Positions 1 to 11,370 are shown, counted from the stretch's first letter. The stretch: 64,000 bases of DNA from Rutpela maculata (GCA_936432065.2 OW386289.2:34429903-34493902); one strand, 5' to 3'. Made by a program: numbers and translations. The notes: a model not told the origin generated them from the sequence alone.

Positions 1-470
1 ATGGTTTTTGACATTATTTTACAAAAAACATCATTTTTATATCTGGTTTGGTGTTTGTGATTTATCAAGTTCTTTTCTTCAGAGTATCTTTTTACTACTA
101 AGAAGTGACAGTATAATTGGCGGATGTCCATTATTTTGGCATCTTGTGTAATATATCTCATGCTTAAGTTATTGTTTTTTTTATATTTAGATTTTTTTTT
201 AGACTACTAAGGTTAGTTTTTAATAACCCTTCCTACCCTATTATGCCATATCGCAATTGAGATTCAATTAAAGCAAGATAAGTTGTTCTAAGTTGATCAA
301 TATTTATTTAGTATATCTCGAAGATTATTAAAGAGGTACAGTGTACTTCTTAATTTACTAACCAATTTATGTATATGAATATCTCACTTGAAATGAGAAT
401 CCATATAAATGCCATGATATTTCACATCAGTGTTAGATAATATCGATATTGATTGATTTTCGTCCAGTAG
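1..470 (-). pseudogene. LINE ORF2 C-terminal fragment (Jockey/CR1-like)
   Basis: Read on the minus strand, conceptual translation gives the region downstream of the RT palm of a non-LTR retrotransposon. From about 467 down to 245 I read pieces such as KYHGIYMDSHFK and LRSTLYLFNNLRD. From about 128 down to 1, in another frame, I read DIRQLY and LINHKHQTRYKNDVF, which resemble the C-terminus of Jockey/CR1-type ORF2. The frame is broken by at least four stops and a frame change, so it is dead. The fragment runs off the left edge, and no RT catalytic motif is present in the window. The family call is from recognition only, and the clade is uncertain. Confidence 0.55.
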
Positions 471-943
471 TATATTCAGTTCGTTGTAATTTGGTAATTA
501 GACTTATAACAGGAAAAGGGAATAAATAAAGTTTTATTAATGTGGGGGCTTAGTTTATTTCATCATAATGTTTCAGTTTTTAATAATTACATTGTAGTAG
601 ATCAATTTATAAATAAACTTATTCTATTCTATTAAGTCATACTTGAAACGCATGTACGCTGTACTATGCATAAAATAAATAGTCTGTGAAAATATATATT
701 TGTTTATTTATTTTCCCATCATTTTAATACCTCAATACCTGAAAAGTTTTATTTTTTTTTCTGTTTAACATGTATATTATAAATAGTTCTGTAACCATAT
801 TTTATTTAAACTGTAAATTGGACATTTAAACATAATTTACGTTATACCGATGATATACTTCGTATTAATATTTATTATAATCGCCTAAAAACAAAAAAAA
901 ATAGAAAAGTAGCATTTTTCTTTCTACTGTAGCTCTTAAACGA
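471..943. other. AT-rich spacer, nothing recognised
   Basis: The stretch holds AT-rich sequence with homopolymer T and A runs. I see no coding signature, repeat structure or RNA gene. Confidence 0.5.
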
Positions 944-1171
944 ATAGTAGGAGAGCTGGCAAACATTATGGTGAACGATAATATTCAAAATTTTCACTGA
1001 TGGCAGTTTCTTCTTTTCCCCATTGGGTATATCAAAATCGATCGTCTGTCGTTTCAAAGTGGAAGCATTAACTTGGGGGGGGGGGGGGGTGATTTTAGGT
1101 TTTAGTGAACCATATTGTTCAAAAAAAATTTTTGCAGGGGTGACAAATATAGTTAGTTTAGACGGCATTTC

Positions 1172-1640
1172 TACCTAGGCAGACGATTTTTCTGGTAGCA
1201 TTATCATAGCAGACGCAACTCAAAATGGCAAGAAATCAAATTTCGGTGAACTATATTGTTCAAAAATAATTTTCGCGTCCTTCGATTTGTCTAATTATAG
1301 TTTAATAAATAACGAATCGGCAGACGAAAAAATCGGTAGCATTGCCCTAGCAGACGCTGTCAAAGTGAAAGATCCGGTTTTGATGAACGACATTTATCAA
1401 GAAAAATTATGTAAGGAATGATAAATACAACAACTCAAGATTACATTCTCGCCCGGGCAGACGATTTTTTTCGTAGCTATGTGTATGGCAGACGCCTGTC
1501 AAAGTGGCAAAAATTACGTTTCGGTGAACTATAGTGATCGAAAATAATTTTTGCGTCTATCTATGGTACAATAAATAACGAATCGGCAGACGAAAAAATC
1601 GGTAGCATTTTCCTAGCAAACGCCGTCAAAGTGAAAAATT
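1172..1640 (+). repeat. Array of ~50-bp CAGACG motif, four copies
   Basis: Four diverged copies start near 1179, 1318, 1459 and 1585. Each reads roughly GGCAGACGAWTTTTTCGGTA, then about 15 bases, then AGCAGACGCNGTCAAAGTG. They are spaced about 130-140 bp apart, and the spacer between the first two pairs shares TTTCGGTGAACTATA. Subterminal repeated motifs of this kind are often transposase-binding sites, but no function can be shown here. Confidence 0.5.
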
Positions 1641-1644
1641 TTAA

Positions 1645-2150
1645 TTTTTTTTTCTTATACAAATAGGTTTAGAATGTTCCGACGAAATTTTAAGTTTGAA
1701 CAACAAAAATCTGTCTGTAGGTCTGTCTGTAACCTTTTTTGTGCGCACAATTACTCTGGAGCTGTTTAAGATATTGATTTATGGTGTATCTGTAACGAGA
1801 TCTGGAACTAGATTATATTTTAACTTATTTTGTCGAAGGGTTGGGGGCAAATAAGGTTAAATAGGCAAAGCAAACAAGTAAGAGTTAATAAAATTGGGAT
1901 TTAGTGTATGTACGAGAAACTAAGGTCTTAAAAATTTGTTGGTATCAGCCATCCCCACCCTATTATTTAAATGGACCAAAGGTCTCATTTTTTTTTTTGA
2001 CATCAGCCTCTGCCGCTAACCCCACCCCATATTAAATGGGCTAAAGAAATAAAATTGTGATCAAGTGTGTGTACGAGAGGCAAAACTATCAAAACATTTT
2101 GCCATCGACCACCGCCACCGGCCACCCCGTTACCTTCGCCCCATCATCAA
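1645..2150 (+). repeat. Dispersed repeat 'C', copy 1
   Basis: This copy carries the CTGTCTGTAGGTCTGTCTG run, TTACTCTGGAGCTGTTTAAG, GAGATCTGGAACTAGATTAT and pyrimidine-rich CCACC/CCCCAC blocks. The same order recurs at 39080-39545 (reversed), 61701-62300 and 62795-63410. It has no coding capacity. It is probably part of a short non-autonomous element. Confidence 0.6.
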
Positions 2151-2365
2151 ATTACCCTCTTTGATGGTATGTAGAAATAGTTATGAAGAATATGGTTCGC
2201 TAAAAACCTAAAATCACCCCTTTTTGAATTCACCCCCCAAGTTAAAGCTTCCACTTTGAAATGGCAGACGATCGGTTTTGACATACCCAAAGGCCAAAGA
2301 ATGGACTGGCATCAGTGAAAATTTTGAATATTATCGTTCACCATAATGTTTGCCAGCTGTCCTAC

Positions 2366-3240
2366 TAGAAGAATTTTCTGGGAAAATGCCGAGAATAACA
2401 AGATGTTCAAAATCAATTTTCTCAACTTTTCTGTCTCTTGATATATTTGCAAAAAATGCTTCATATGCGAGGTATATTGCAAATAAAGCGAAAAATGGCA
2501 AAAAATGAACGATTTTTGAATTTCAAAGTGTGTTGCCCCACCTGTCACGCGTGCGGATAGTTGGCATATGTTTCTCTACATCCCAAACTATACTTAAAAA
2601 AAAAAAATTGCGGGTAAACGACATTTTGCACAAAAAAGCTATTCCGGCTGGCCCATGATACATTTTTGAGTTCTGGAATTCTCCTTTTCTAGCATAATCT
2701 CTGGGTTGATCAAGTCTTACGTTGAAAGGTCTACATGATTCACGTACGATTGCCGTCATCTTAAACTCACCACCCTTAGACATGCTCCCTTTTAACTTTA
2801 TTTCTTCTAGTGGCGGCGTGTTAGAAAGAGAGCATCTCCGAAAGCTGACGTCGATTATGAGTCATTCTCAAAATATACCCCACTTGACAGGTAATCAACT
2901 TTAAAGCATCTTAAATTTTGTAAAATATAATTTAATAAAACTCCAAACCAACTGTTAAATAGACCATTTAATTCTTATCTAAACCCTGAAATTTTTATAT
3001 TTCTATGCCTTTTAATTTTTGCATAATAAAATTGGTTGTAGTCAAAATATCAAAGAAATGCTTTGTAACTATGCCAAAGTTCTATCTTCACAGCGTACTA
3101 TTAAGTTTAATGGAAGTCAGGTTTATTACAACAATGCATTTTTATGTACACCGCAATATTTAGTTTAACATTAAACAAGCAAATTTGGTCAATATATTTT
3201 TTTTTCATTAGGTTTTATTGCAATCTTTATATGTAACAAC
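2366..3240. other. Spacer, nothing recognised
   Basis: Short ORFs occur on both strands but lack any family signature. There is a poly-A run near 2597-2608. I see no structure beyond that. Confidence 0.4.
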
Positions 3241-4945
3241 TTTTCGTCCACTGCGTTATTTCCACTGTGTTACCTACCTATATAATTTAAAAAATATCCA
3301 GTAGATGGCGAAACATTAACAGAATCTTAAGAAAAACCGTTAAGTTTTGAATTGGGCATTTATTTTATTTGAGAGGTTAGTCTTGTTCAACCCATACGTT
3401 AATCAGTGTTGTCGGTGTCGATTTGTAATAATTGTTTGTCCGCTGTGTTACCCTAAATCCAGGTAGGTTTTATTTCATTTATCTAATGTAATCATGTTTT
3501 TAATATGAAATAAATAGACAAAAACATAGTACATCTTAAAATTAGCATAATTTGTCATTTCCACTGTACACATGGATTTTGAGGTTATTTTGTCCACTAC
3601 GTTACTAGTCCACTGCGTCACTTTTTAGAAAGTCATGCGGGGGACTGAGAGTAACGCAGCGGACAAAAAGGGAAGTTTAGTTCATTCAACAGAAAAAAAG
3701 GTTATATAACTTTATTTTAGATCGAGGAAAATGCCTTTAACAGCTGCTGAAAAGCAGTGGCGTTCGCTTTACTCAAAAAAAATTGAAAAGAAATGTGGAG
3801 AAGGCAGAAGAAAGCAAACAAAAGGCTAGGGCGCGATATCATGACAAAGAAACGATTAATAAATGATATTTCAGAAAGAGAAAAGACGCGAACAAGAAGA
3901 ATGTGGCGTAGACAGAAAAATCAACAGAGAATCATGCAGAATATTTTGATGTGTGCGAATGAAAATACACCCCCCCCCCCCCCCTGCCCCAGGTCTATCG
4001 GCTGAAGATGAGACAGTAAATCAAAATAAAAGAAATTCAACTCGTGGACGCAAGAAGCTTCGCTGAGATATATTTGGAAAATAAGAAACTAAAAATTAGA
4101 AACGAGCAGTTGGAGAAAAAAGTTAATAAACATAAAGTGTGGTTATTGCCACTGGAACATTTTATTGATCCAAATTTCGGCTGCCAAAAAAAAATAGCAC
4201 ACAGTATAGATATGCAGGAGTTGCTCAAAGTGGATGAAGATGATGGAGAGATAAAAGTTATGTTCTTAATAGCGATTGATTCCAATACAACAAATTTCGA
4301 ATGGACGAAGAGGATATTTCGTACATTACTTTTCAGCAAGTTTTAAAAGTCCTTAAAACTCCAGTTTTAAAAACCAATGGCAATCGAATCTATTATAAAT
4401 TCGATACCTCAGTTGATATTTTTGAAAAATAAAGTATTAGTTTGCTATATGTATCTAAAAGGTTTATTTATCTATTACAAGTTTCCTTAAAGTTTAAATA
4501 TGTTTTTAGAGGCGTACATTGTTTTTGTTAAGAATACCATTTTATTAAATGTTTTGTTGCAAGATGTTTTTATTTAATACCTCGATTGTCCCCTATGTTA
4601 CTTCTTGTCCACTAAGTTACCATGAAAACATCATGGTAACAAAATTACAAATATTTTCAAACCTTTTTCAATGTAAGCATAATACAACTAAAACACAAAG
4701 ATTTAAATATGAATAGGTAATAAATAAAACCTTTTTATTTGTTTTAGGGAACTTTTTGTTTCAGAAATTGATAAAATAGTTACAAAGTGGAACTATAGCA
4801 TTAAATAAAACCCAAATTGACGCGACTTTTGAAAAAAGGTCAAGTAAAGGTGTAAAGCACTAGTTGTCCATTACTTCTCAATTATTTTTGATTTTAATTC
4901 TAATTGAGAACAAACTTTTTTAAAGTTCGGTAACATAATGGACAA
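3241..4945 (+). mobile_element. Decayed DNA-transposon-like unit with a repeated ~14-bp motif
   Basis: A motif close to TTGTCCACTGCGTTAC recurs at 3246-3259, 3261-3273, 3436-3452, 3591-3605, 3607-3621, 4586-4601 and 4605-4620. It recurs in inverse orientation at 3650-3667 and 4929-4945. The copies bracket a broken protein-coding remnant (3731-4430). Clustered copies on both sides of a former ORF suggest subterminal transposase-binding repeats of a DNA transposon. The superfamily and exact ends are not determined. No target duplication was seen. Confidence 0.4.
3731..4430 (+). pseudogene. Broken basic/coiled-coil protein, TE-associated
   Basis: An ATG at 3731 opens a basic start (MPLTAAEKQWRSLYSKK) that stops after about 33 codons. 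The next frame, from 3793, is rich in Arg/Lys/Gln and contains REKTRTRRMWRRQKNQQ. A C-homopolymer near 3969 follows, and a third frame from 4044 encodes a charged coiled coil (YLENKKLKIRNEQLEKKV) and then an acidic segment. This layout resembles a family of uncharacterised Arg/Lys-rich proteins that start with PLTxAEKQ and are repeated in insect genomes; that resemblance is from memory and unproven. The frameshifts and stops show it is not functional as one protein. No catalytic domain is visible. Confidence 0.45.
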
Positions 4946-5411
4946 AATTCATTAGAAGTATCTGCAATTTCTTCCGAAAAAAATAGAAAATGGATAAAAA
5001 GTGCACTGCTGATGGTCAATATGTTATTATAAAACTGCAACTGTTGGTGCCATGTGAATATATTGTCATTTGAAGCTAAACAATTATTTAAGATTCAGAA
5101 ATTCGAATGAGAGGTCTATTTTGAGAATGACTCTTATACATAAATGTTTAATGCACTCACACGGAACACTATAAATCGCTACCTGAGAATCAGACTAGCC
5201 TACGTCCACTTTTTTCAGATTTTCTAATTTTTACATGAAGTTATTCTATGTTCACAGAGCTACTTATCAATCCAACTGATTTTCTCCTATCTGTGATTCT
5301 TACGTGTCTAGAATGTCGAACCATTATATTCTATGTCCTTTATATTCACACCGCAATGAGTCAATGTATACTATGTCCCTGTAACCAATAGGAGTGAAGG
5401 CCTCTGGGACA
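4946..5411. other. Spacer with early copies of the TTCTATGTCC motif
   Basis: There is no gene. TTCTATGTCC-like words occur at about 5234, 5330 and 5372. They belong to a cluster that continues to 6710. Confidence 0.4.
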
Positions 5412-5868
5412 TAGAAATATGTAATTTAAAAATTTGAAAAAATTCAGGCGTATGCATTGGGGCTTTCTAAACATTTTTTTGTTTCTTGGAATTTTTTTGT
5501 AATTTGCTAATTTTTCGAGTTACAGGCAGTTCTTCAAGATAAATACTGTACTTACTACATTTTTGCACATTAAAAAGGAAAACTTTTCACATTTTCAATT
5601 TAAAAATTATATTGAACCTTTAAAAATGGTATAACTATATAGGTTTCATATTATTTTATATATGAATCATGCTCATTTTATGTATTTGCATGTATTTCTT
5701 AATGTGCAAAACTGCAGTACATTATTTATCGTGAAAAACTGCTTGTAACTCGGAACATTAGCAAGTTACAAAAAAATCCCAAGAGATAAAAAAATGTGTA
5801 GAAGGCCTCAATGGCATAAATCTGAGTTTTTTCAAATTTTTAAATTACATATTTTTAAAGTGCTACAA
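5412..5868. repeat. Hairpin element, arms ~160 bp
   Basis: Positions 5415-5580 and 5690-5865 are inverted copies. Shared blocks include ATGTAATTTAAAAATTTGAA, CATTTTTTTGTTTCTTGG versus its complement, CGAGTTACAGGCAGTT, and TTTTGCACATTAA. The loop is about 110 bp. It is a non-coding foldback or MITE. Copies of TTCTATGTCC in both orientations lie on either side, so it may be the core of a larger unit spanning about 5230-6715. Confidence 0.6.
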
Positions 5869-6683
5869 AGTTAAAGATGGGGGTAGTTTTTCATGTTTTT
5901 CGAGAAAAACTCGGTGAACACTTTACTGAAAAGTTGCAAATAAAAAAAGTCTTGTATTTCGATGATACGTTCACCTGAATTTTTTCAGCATTTTTTTTCA
6001 ACTTTTACATTTCCCCTCCCCCATTTTCGGGAATTTTCGATTGGCCATATCTCGAAAAATATGCATTTTTCGAAAAAATTTACAAGAGTAAAAATATCTT
6101 ATTTTGGGCCAAAAAAGATAAATAGATGTTTTTTTTTTTCCGTTTTTGACCTAATTCTACAAGTTACGGAACCCGTGATAAAAGGGAAGTTTTCTACCCC
6201 TTCCGATCATTTCCTACTCCTAGTTTTTTTTTTAACTTTTTTATCAACGTCATTACAAACACATTGCATAAGGTTCCATCAAAATCCATTCTTTAGCACT
6301 CAAGTTAGAGATTTTGGTTATTTCTGCGCTCCATTAACTGGACTAATATGAATTGATGTTAATTTAAATGTTTATTTTTTACCTTTGTCTGTTTCACAAT
6401 AAAATTGAAGCAATCCAGATACTGGTGCATCTTTGTATAAATAATAACAGTAACTACAAACTGCCTCAGTTCCTATTCCTCGAGGACATAGAATAAGTTT
6501 ACACTCAACTGTAATGTTAACGTTATTCTATGTCCAATTTTTTTGAAAAACTGTTAGAAGTAGTGAAGAATCAATACATATATTAGAATCTACTATTGAC
6601 AATTACTTACATAAATAAACAATTAAATGTAAGAATTGCACCCTTCACTATGTACCAATTGCTTGAAGTTTCAAATCGCTTTT
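5869..6683. other. Low-complexity spacer with inverted TTCTATGTCC motifs
   Basis: The open frame at 5962-6351 is dominated by Phe and Ser encoded by T-rich tracts and shows no domain, so I do not call a gene. GGACATAGAATAA at about 6485 and TTATTCTATGTCC at about 6524 form a short inverted pair around about 30 bp. Confidence 0.4.
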
Positions 6684-7560
6684 CTACACGATTACTGAAA
6701 ATGGACATAAAATAGTCTTATCCTCATGTAGCGAAATGCCATTTTTTGAATTTTGAACAATATTTATCGACTTAGTTTTTGATAATACAGCGCCCGTTTG
6801 AAAATCCGTTCGTACAGAAAACCTATTTCCGATTATTCGTAATTTATCCGATAAACCATGTATATGTGGAATTACAGCTAAAGATCTAAATTCAGGTTGT
6901 AGATGTTGAGTGTTCACTCTACTTTCAATGTTTGTCAGCTGGTTATCAATAAAACTCTCGGGGTATTGATTTATTCAATTGAACAGTTTTTATAAATTGT
7001 TTCTCTTTAGTAAAAATTTCATCATTTGAAGAAATTACTGTAGCCTTATCATACAAACATTTTACAACACCTTATTTTAACACATATGTTGATTTAAATT
7101 AAACTTCAAATACCCATTTGCGTGTGTTTGTTTCCGATAAACACTGGTTTCATATGTGTTATCTAAAATTTTAATTAAAATATCTAAGAAAGGTAATGAA
7201 TTATTATTCTCTAGTTCTATTGTAAAATCAACTGACGGTTCCTTTTCGTTAATGTGATTTAAAAAATCACCTTTTTCTTTGCTGTAAGGTCATATCGCAA
7301 AAATATCATCTACATATCTCTACCATACCATAGGTTTATAAATTAAGTTATTAACATTATTTTAGTCAAAATTTTCCATTCAAATATTTCTTAAGGAGAT
7401 AAGATAGGAACCTATGGCCATACCACAGTTTTGTTGATAGAAGTCATTATTTAACTGAAAGTATGTCATTTGTATGTAATTCCATTTTCAATATACTATT
7501 CCACTGTATTATCTTATGCCTATGATGAATAATGTATCTTTGAAATTCAAGTTTTTAGCC
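6684..7560 (-). pseudogene. Penelope-like element RT and linker fragment
   Basis: On the minus strand the order is that of a Penelope-like retroelement. About 7460-7380 gives FYQQNCGMAIGSYL, the finger/palm strand equivalent to the usual GLPMGSPLSP. About 7318-7290 gives RYVDDIFAI, the catalytic YVDD. About 7230-7090 gives ELENNNSLPFLDIL and SVYRKQTHANGYL, both diagnostic of the family. About 6880-6740 gives IPHIHGLSDKLRIIGNRFSV, the linker that precedes the GIY-YIG endonuclease in this family. The GIY-YIG domain itself was not found. The tryptophan after the YVDD block is a stop, and other stops and frame changes occur. It is therefore a dead fragment truncated at both ends. Confidence 0.75.
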
Positions 7561-8114
7561 TACCTAAAACTAAACGTAAGATAAACGACATTTATTTAAA
7601 GGATCCACACCAACTAATAATAATTAATTCCTGTTAAGTTTAGCAAGTGTTATACGTGAGCGGAGAGTACAATATTACAAATATTGTTTTTAGGATATCC
7701 ACCGGAACAGAAATTAAATTAGACTGAGACAATTTTCTTCTTGTATTCCCTTCCCGTTGAAGTGCCCTAGATAGAATAAAAAGGGAAATTGAATTCTTAC
7801 AAGCAACTCAGCAAACTGGGTTTATCTGGCAGAAAATATTGTTAGAATAGATACAACACTGCGACAACCTTCAGCAGAGAAGATCGCGACACTGATATAT
7901 GTCTACATGAAATAAGAACAGCGAAGTTAAAGACTTAAAGTGTATGCCCTTTAAGTGACTATTTTAAATATCTATGCTAGGATTTCTCTACTTTGTCTTT
8001 CAGTAGGGTCTCCGATCTTCTTATATTGCTTGGGAAATTGTAGATTAAACTTATAGCTTGACGGATTGAGGTAACTCATTGTCCTTGCAAGAAACAGTTT
8101 GGTCCTTTGTAGTA
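7561..8114. other. Spacer, nothing recognised
   Basis: This could be the degraded 5' part of the Penelope-like element just below it, but no motif supports that. I see no other feature. Confidence 0.4.
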
Positions 8115-8924
8115 TAGTGTCACGAATAAACGGAATATAAAAATTAAAGAAACATACGCTTTATAATTTAAACCCATACCAAAGATCCTATGGATACTCT
8201 TAATAAGGCAAAATGTCGGGCTTTATTTCATTGAGTGGACACTGACCATACTCAGCCGCATCGTTATTTATTAAATTTTATCTAAGATATGTGGTGGCGT
8301 CAGCACTTTATAGATGTAGGCAAGTTCAATTTGTTCAGACATTGACTCACCGACTTAGTTTACGGTACTAAGTTGGCGTGTTTGTACATATAAATATATT
8401 CAAATTGTACTGATGTAAAATAATTTCTGTGATAAAATATTGAAAATATTGTTATGAAATGTAATTATAACTTGCTTTCATTCTTACAATAATATCTTAA
8501 CCAAGTGAATACGGCGCTAGGTTTTACAATATGCTGAGAGCAGAATTTACAGTTATTCCGCCTAATCCGTTTGAAATATAAAAATAAAAGAAATATATAC
8601 CTTATAATTTACCTCCAGCATGATTCCTGGGGACATTCTTACTGAGTCAGAGTGCCGTTTTTTTAAGTAATGACACCTGATAAGTGGTAGCATCAGCACT
8701 TTGTAAATGCAAGCAAGTTCAATTTTCACCGACACTGACTTAGCTTACGTTGCTAAATGTGTGTAACTATGAATGTATTCAAATAGCACTGATTTAAAAC
8801 AACAATTTCTTATCACAAAATACTGAAAATATTAGTAGGAAATGTAAGTACTTGCCCTCATTTTTGCAATAATCTCCTAATGAATTGAAATTAGCTTTTA
8901 CGTTTTACAATGTGACTAGAGACT
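8115..8924 (+). repeat. Diverged tandem duplication, ~400-bp unit
   Basis: Unit 1 (about 8115-8540) and unit 2 (about 8545-8924) share, in order, AATATAAAAAT-AAAGAAA, CTTATAATTTA, GTGGTGGCGTCAGCACTTT versus GTGGTAGCATCAGCACTTT, GCAAGTTCAATTT, and a tail ending in TTTTACAAT. The copies are clearly diverged. There is no coding frame. The origin is unknown; it could be old segmental or TE-internal duplication. Confidence 0.6.
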
Positions 8925-9080
8925 GTCTATTTCTTCTGGGTTCGAATCCCAGCTTCGACAGACGGCAATGTCGGAGGAAATGGCTGTTTCCACGTTTTTT
9001 CAGTAATGAAATCTCCTTTCGGGTAGCTCTGTTTTGGAACTGTGGATAGTTTAATTTACGTAGTGTGTTTTATGTTCTCT
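8925..9080 (+). mobile_element. tRNA-derived SINE, diverged copy
   Basis: GGGTTCGAATCCCAG at about 8938 is an almost perfect tRNA B box (GGTTCGAATCC). It is followed by a body (GACGGCAATGTCGG, CACGTTTTTTCAGTAATG, GAACTGTGGATAGT, TGTGTTTTATG) laid out as in the SINEs at 37878-38484, 48795-49015 and 55950-56165. The A-box part is eroded. It is not a tRNA gene, since no acceptor-stem pairing is visible. Confidence 0.55.
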
Positions 9081-10189
9081 AAAGGGTTATCCAGAGATGT
9101 GTAAAAAACTTAGACAATACATGGGAGATTTATTCTCCAATCGCGTTGTATTAATCATTTTATCTGGATGTCCATCATACCTCCTACAACGTTTTTAATT
9201 TATCTAAAATTAAAATAGCTGTGAAATATTTTCGACCCCTACATTTACACAATTTTTCTTCCACTTGTCTGGCCTAAGCATGAGCAATAATACCGAAATT
9301 TATCAACGTTGTTATTTTCAGCCATTTAGGTACTTGAGAAATACATCATCTATCATGACCCATTAAACTGACATTTTTTTATAGATTTACCTAATGGCAA
9401 TCCTAAACAACCTTTATCGATAAAAAATGGCTAATATGTTTTCCAATTTACCCGATCATTATTAATCGCGTAGGCTGGGTTTTCGCTTCAGAACAAAATT
9501 AATAGCAGTATGCATATACCAAAGGATCAGATTGATGACCTTAATGCATGAATAAATATAGTTAGTATTTGTCTTACACTTGATTTTTAAACAAAAAATA
9601 TTAAATCTCTTGTAAATAAAAATGATTATACTGTAGGTTATTTATGTACTTTGTTTCTAAATTCTCGACGTTTTTCTTTGTTCATACCAATCATGTTATT
9701 TAATTCAAATTTCCATTTTTGCTATTGTGTACCGCTATCGTATTGTTTTTACTCTATTGTGGTGATTATCGATTTTCTATTGTGAGATGCAAAGTGACTG
9801 ATTTGTTAAAATATCGTACTCGCTCTGCTAATGCTACTAATGGAAAACTTTGAGAGTTTGCCCCGACAGACCATTATATGTAGCTAACTAAATCTTACGA
9901 AAGCTAATGAAAAAAATCAAGACATTTTCTAAGACACTTCCCTTTTTATCTGGAATATCTCGACAATCATCGCCGAAGGGACTGGGATCGAACTAATCTG
10001 AGTTGGTGACATGTGGATAGTTTAGTGACAATGTAGCCTTGATCGATGTGGTCATTGAGGCCAATGATTCGTAGAGTTGCTGAGCGACATTTATGTAATC
10101 GGTTAGTTCAATATCCGGCGAATGATAAAAACATGTGAGAGCAAAGGAAAAATAATGGATACAGAGGTTAGACAAAGCGAATCAGCTAT
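9081..10189. other. AT-rich spacer, nothing recognised
   Basis: I see no coding frame with family features, no repeat and no RNA gene. Confidence 0.45.
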
Positions 10190-11015
10190 AAGTCAACCAC
10201 GAAGACGGAAGCGGTTTGTAATCACGACTGAAAATGCTGAAGGCTCAGTGCGCTCCCGTGGTTCGACGTTTTCACCATTAGATCCGTAATAAGTCGCATG
10301 TTTTGAGGCTCTCCAAGATGACTGTTCATAGAATTTTGAAAAGGGATTTACAGTTACACCCTTATAACATCCAGTTGAGTCAAGTATTCAAAGAAAATGA
10401 TTTCAAAAATGGGCAAAACTTCAAAGAAACAATGACTAGCGACTTTTTAAAATGGCTTAAACCAAGCGGTTAAAATTCTCTTCAGCGATAAGGCCCATTA
10501 TCATTTTAATGGCGCTGAATTAGACGAAATTGTTTTTAAAGAATTCACGGAAGACATATCAGCCCTATCAAAGTTACCATTTCCTAAGCAATTTTGGTAA
10601 TAGGTATTAGAGATGGGTAAGATTTTCGAAAACGAACTCGGCATAGCGGCTACGGTTACTAAATTTTGTGAATTTCTTACTCCAGAACTGCAGCAATTTG
10701 ATGCATTCAATGATAAGATATGATTTCAACAGGATATGACCAAAGCACATCATACAACATGTAAGTATATAGAAAAAAGTAAGAACATTATTTCCTCAAA
10801 AATCATAACCAGGTTCTAGAACAATATAATTGATCAATTAGATCATCTCAATTTTGTGTGAAAAAATTTAAGAAATAAAGTGCACTATTTTCAACGAGTT
10901 AAAGGACCGAATTGAAGTGGAAATGAATGCCATACCAGCTGATATGTGTTTAAGTGTTTTCTGCAATTTGAGGTCCAAATAGCACGAATGTTTGGACTGA
11001 AAAACCTTGACAACA
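10190..11015 (+). pseudogene. Tc1/IS630-like transposase-type pseudogene
   Basis: Plus-strand fragments appear in the order of an insect transposase family recalled as carrying IFSDEAHF and WFQQDGATCHTA. About 10200-10240 gives PRRRKRFVITTENAEGSVR. About 10315-10440 gives MTVHRILKRDLQLHPYNIQL, the HTH end and linker. About 10480-10510 gives FSDKAHYHFNG, the first Asp region. About 10645-10750 gives VTKFCEFLTPELQQFDAFND and then FQQDMTKAHHTT, the second Asp region. About 10897-10990 gives ELKDRIEVEMNAIPADM at the C-terminus. Frameshifts and stops separate the blocks. The length fits one full copy of roughly 330 codons. Terminal inverted repeats were not found. Confidence 0.7.
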
Positions 11016-11370
11016 TCACCTTAAAAATAAAAAAACCAAATAAATGGTGAATACATAATTTTACTTTCCTCACTTACAGGAAGGGAAATATTATTTATAA
11101 TCATAAAAAATCACTTTACAAAATTTCTTAGGATTACCACGTTTCAAACTGTAGATTACGAAAGTTAAGGTATTTTATTTCCATCAGTCCGTCTAACACT
11201 CGGTCTGGTGTCTGTCTGTTCGCGCTGTATCTTCAAAACTATTTACAACATCTACAACGAAGAAATGGGATACATGATGTTTAGTGAAAAGTCTACAAGG
11301 TGGACACCGTAAAAAAAATTTATGACAAAAGTGCAACGGAGAACAATAGTATCTCGCATGTAGTTAATAG
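11016..11370. other. Spacer with a GTCTGTCTG-type dispersed repeat
   Basis: No gene. The stretch around 11170-11270 holds GTCCGTCTAACACTCGGTCT and GTGTCTGTCTGTTCG, reminiscent of the dispersed repeat 'C' but too short to assign. Confidence 0.35.

Larger units (their letters stand above)
944..2365. repeat. Foldback element with ~170-bp inverted arms
   Basis: Left arm 944-1112 and right arm 2184-2365 are imperfect inverted copies. Both contain GCTGGCAAACATTATGGTGA, a TATCGTTCACC/GGTGAACGATA block and a C/G homopolymer next to AACTTGGGGGG. The loop holds an array of a CAGACG-containing motif and a copy of a dispersed repeat (1645-2150). No transposase is visible, so this is a non-autonomous foldback or MITE-type element. 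No target duplication could be fixed. Confidence 0.6.

Noticed and set aside
5962..6351. 129-codon plus-strand ORF
   Set aside because: It is Phe/Ser-rich from T-rich sequence, with no domain and no coding-like composition.
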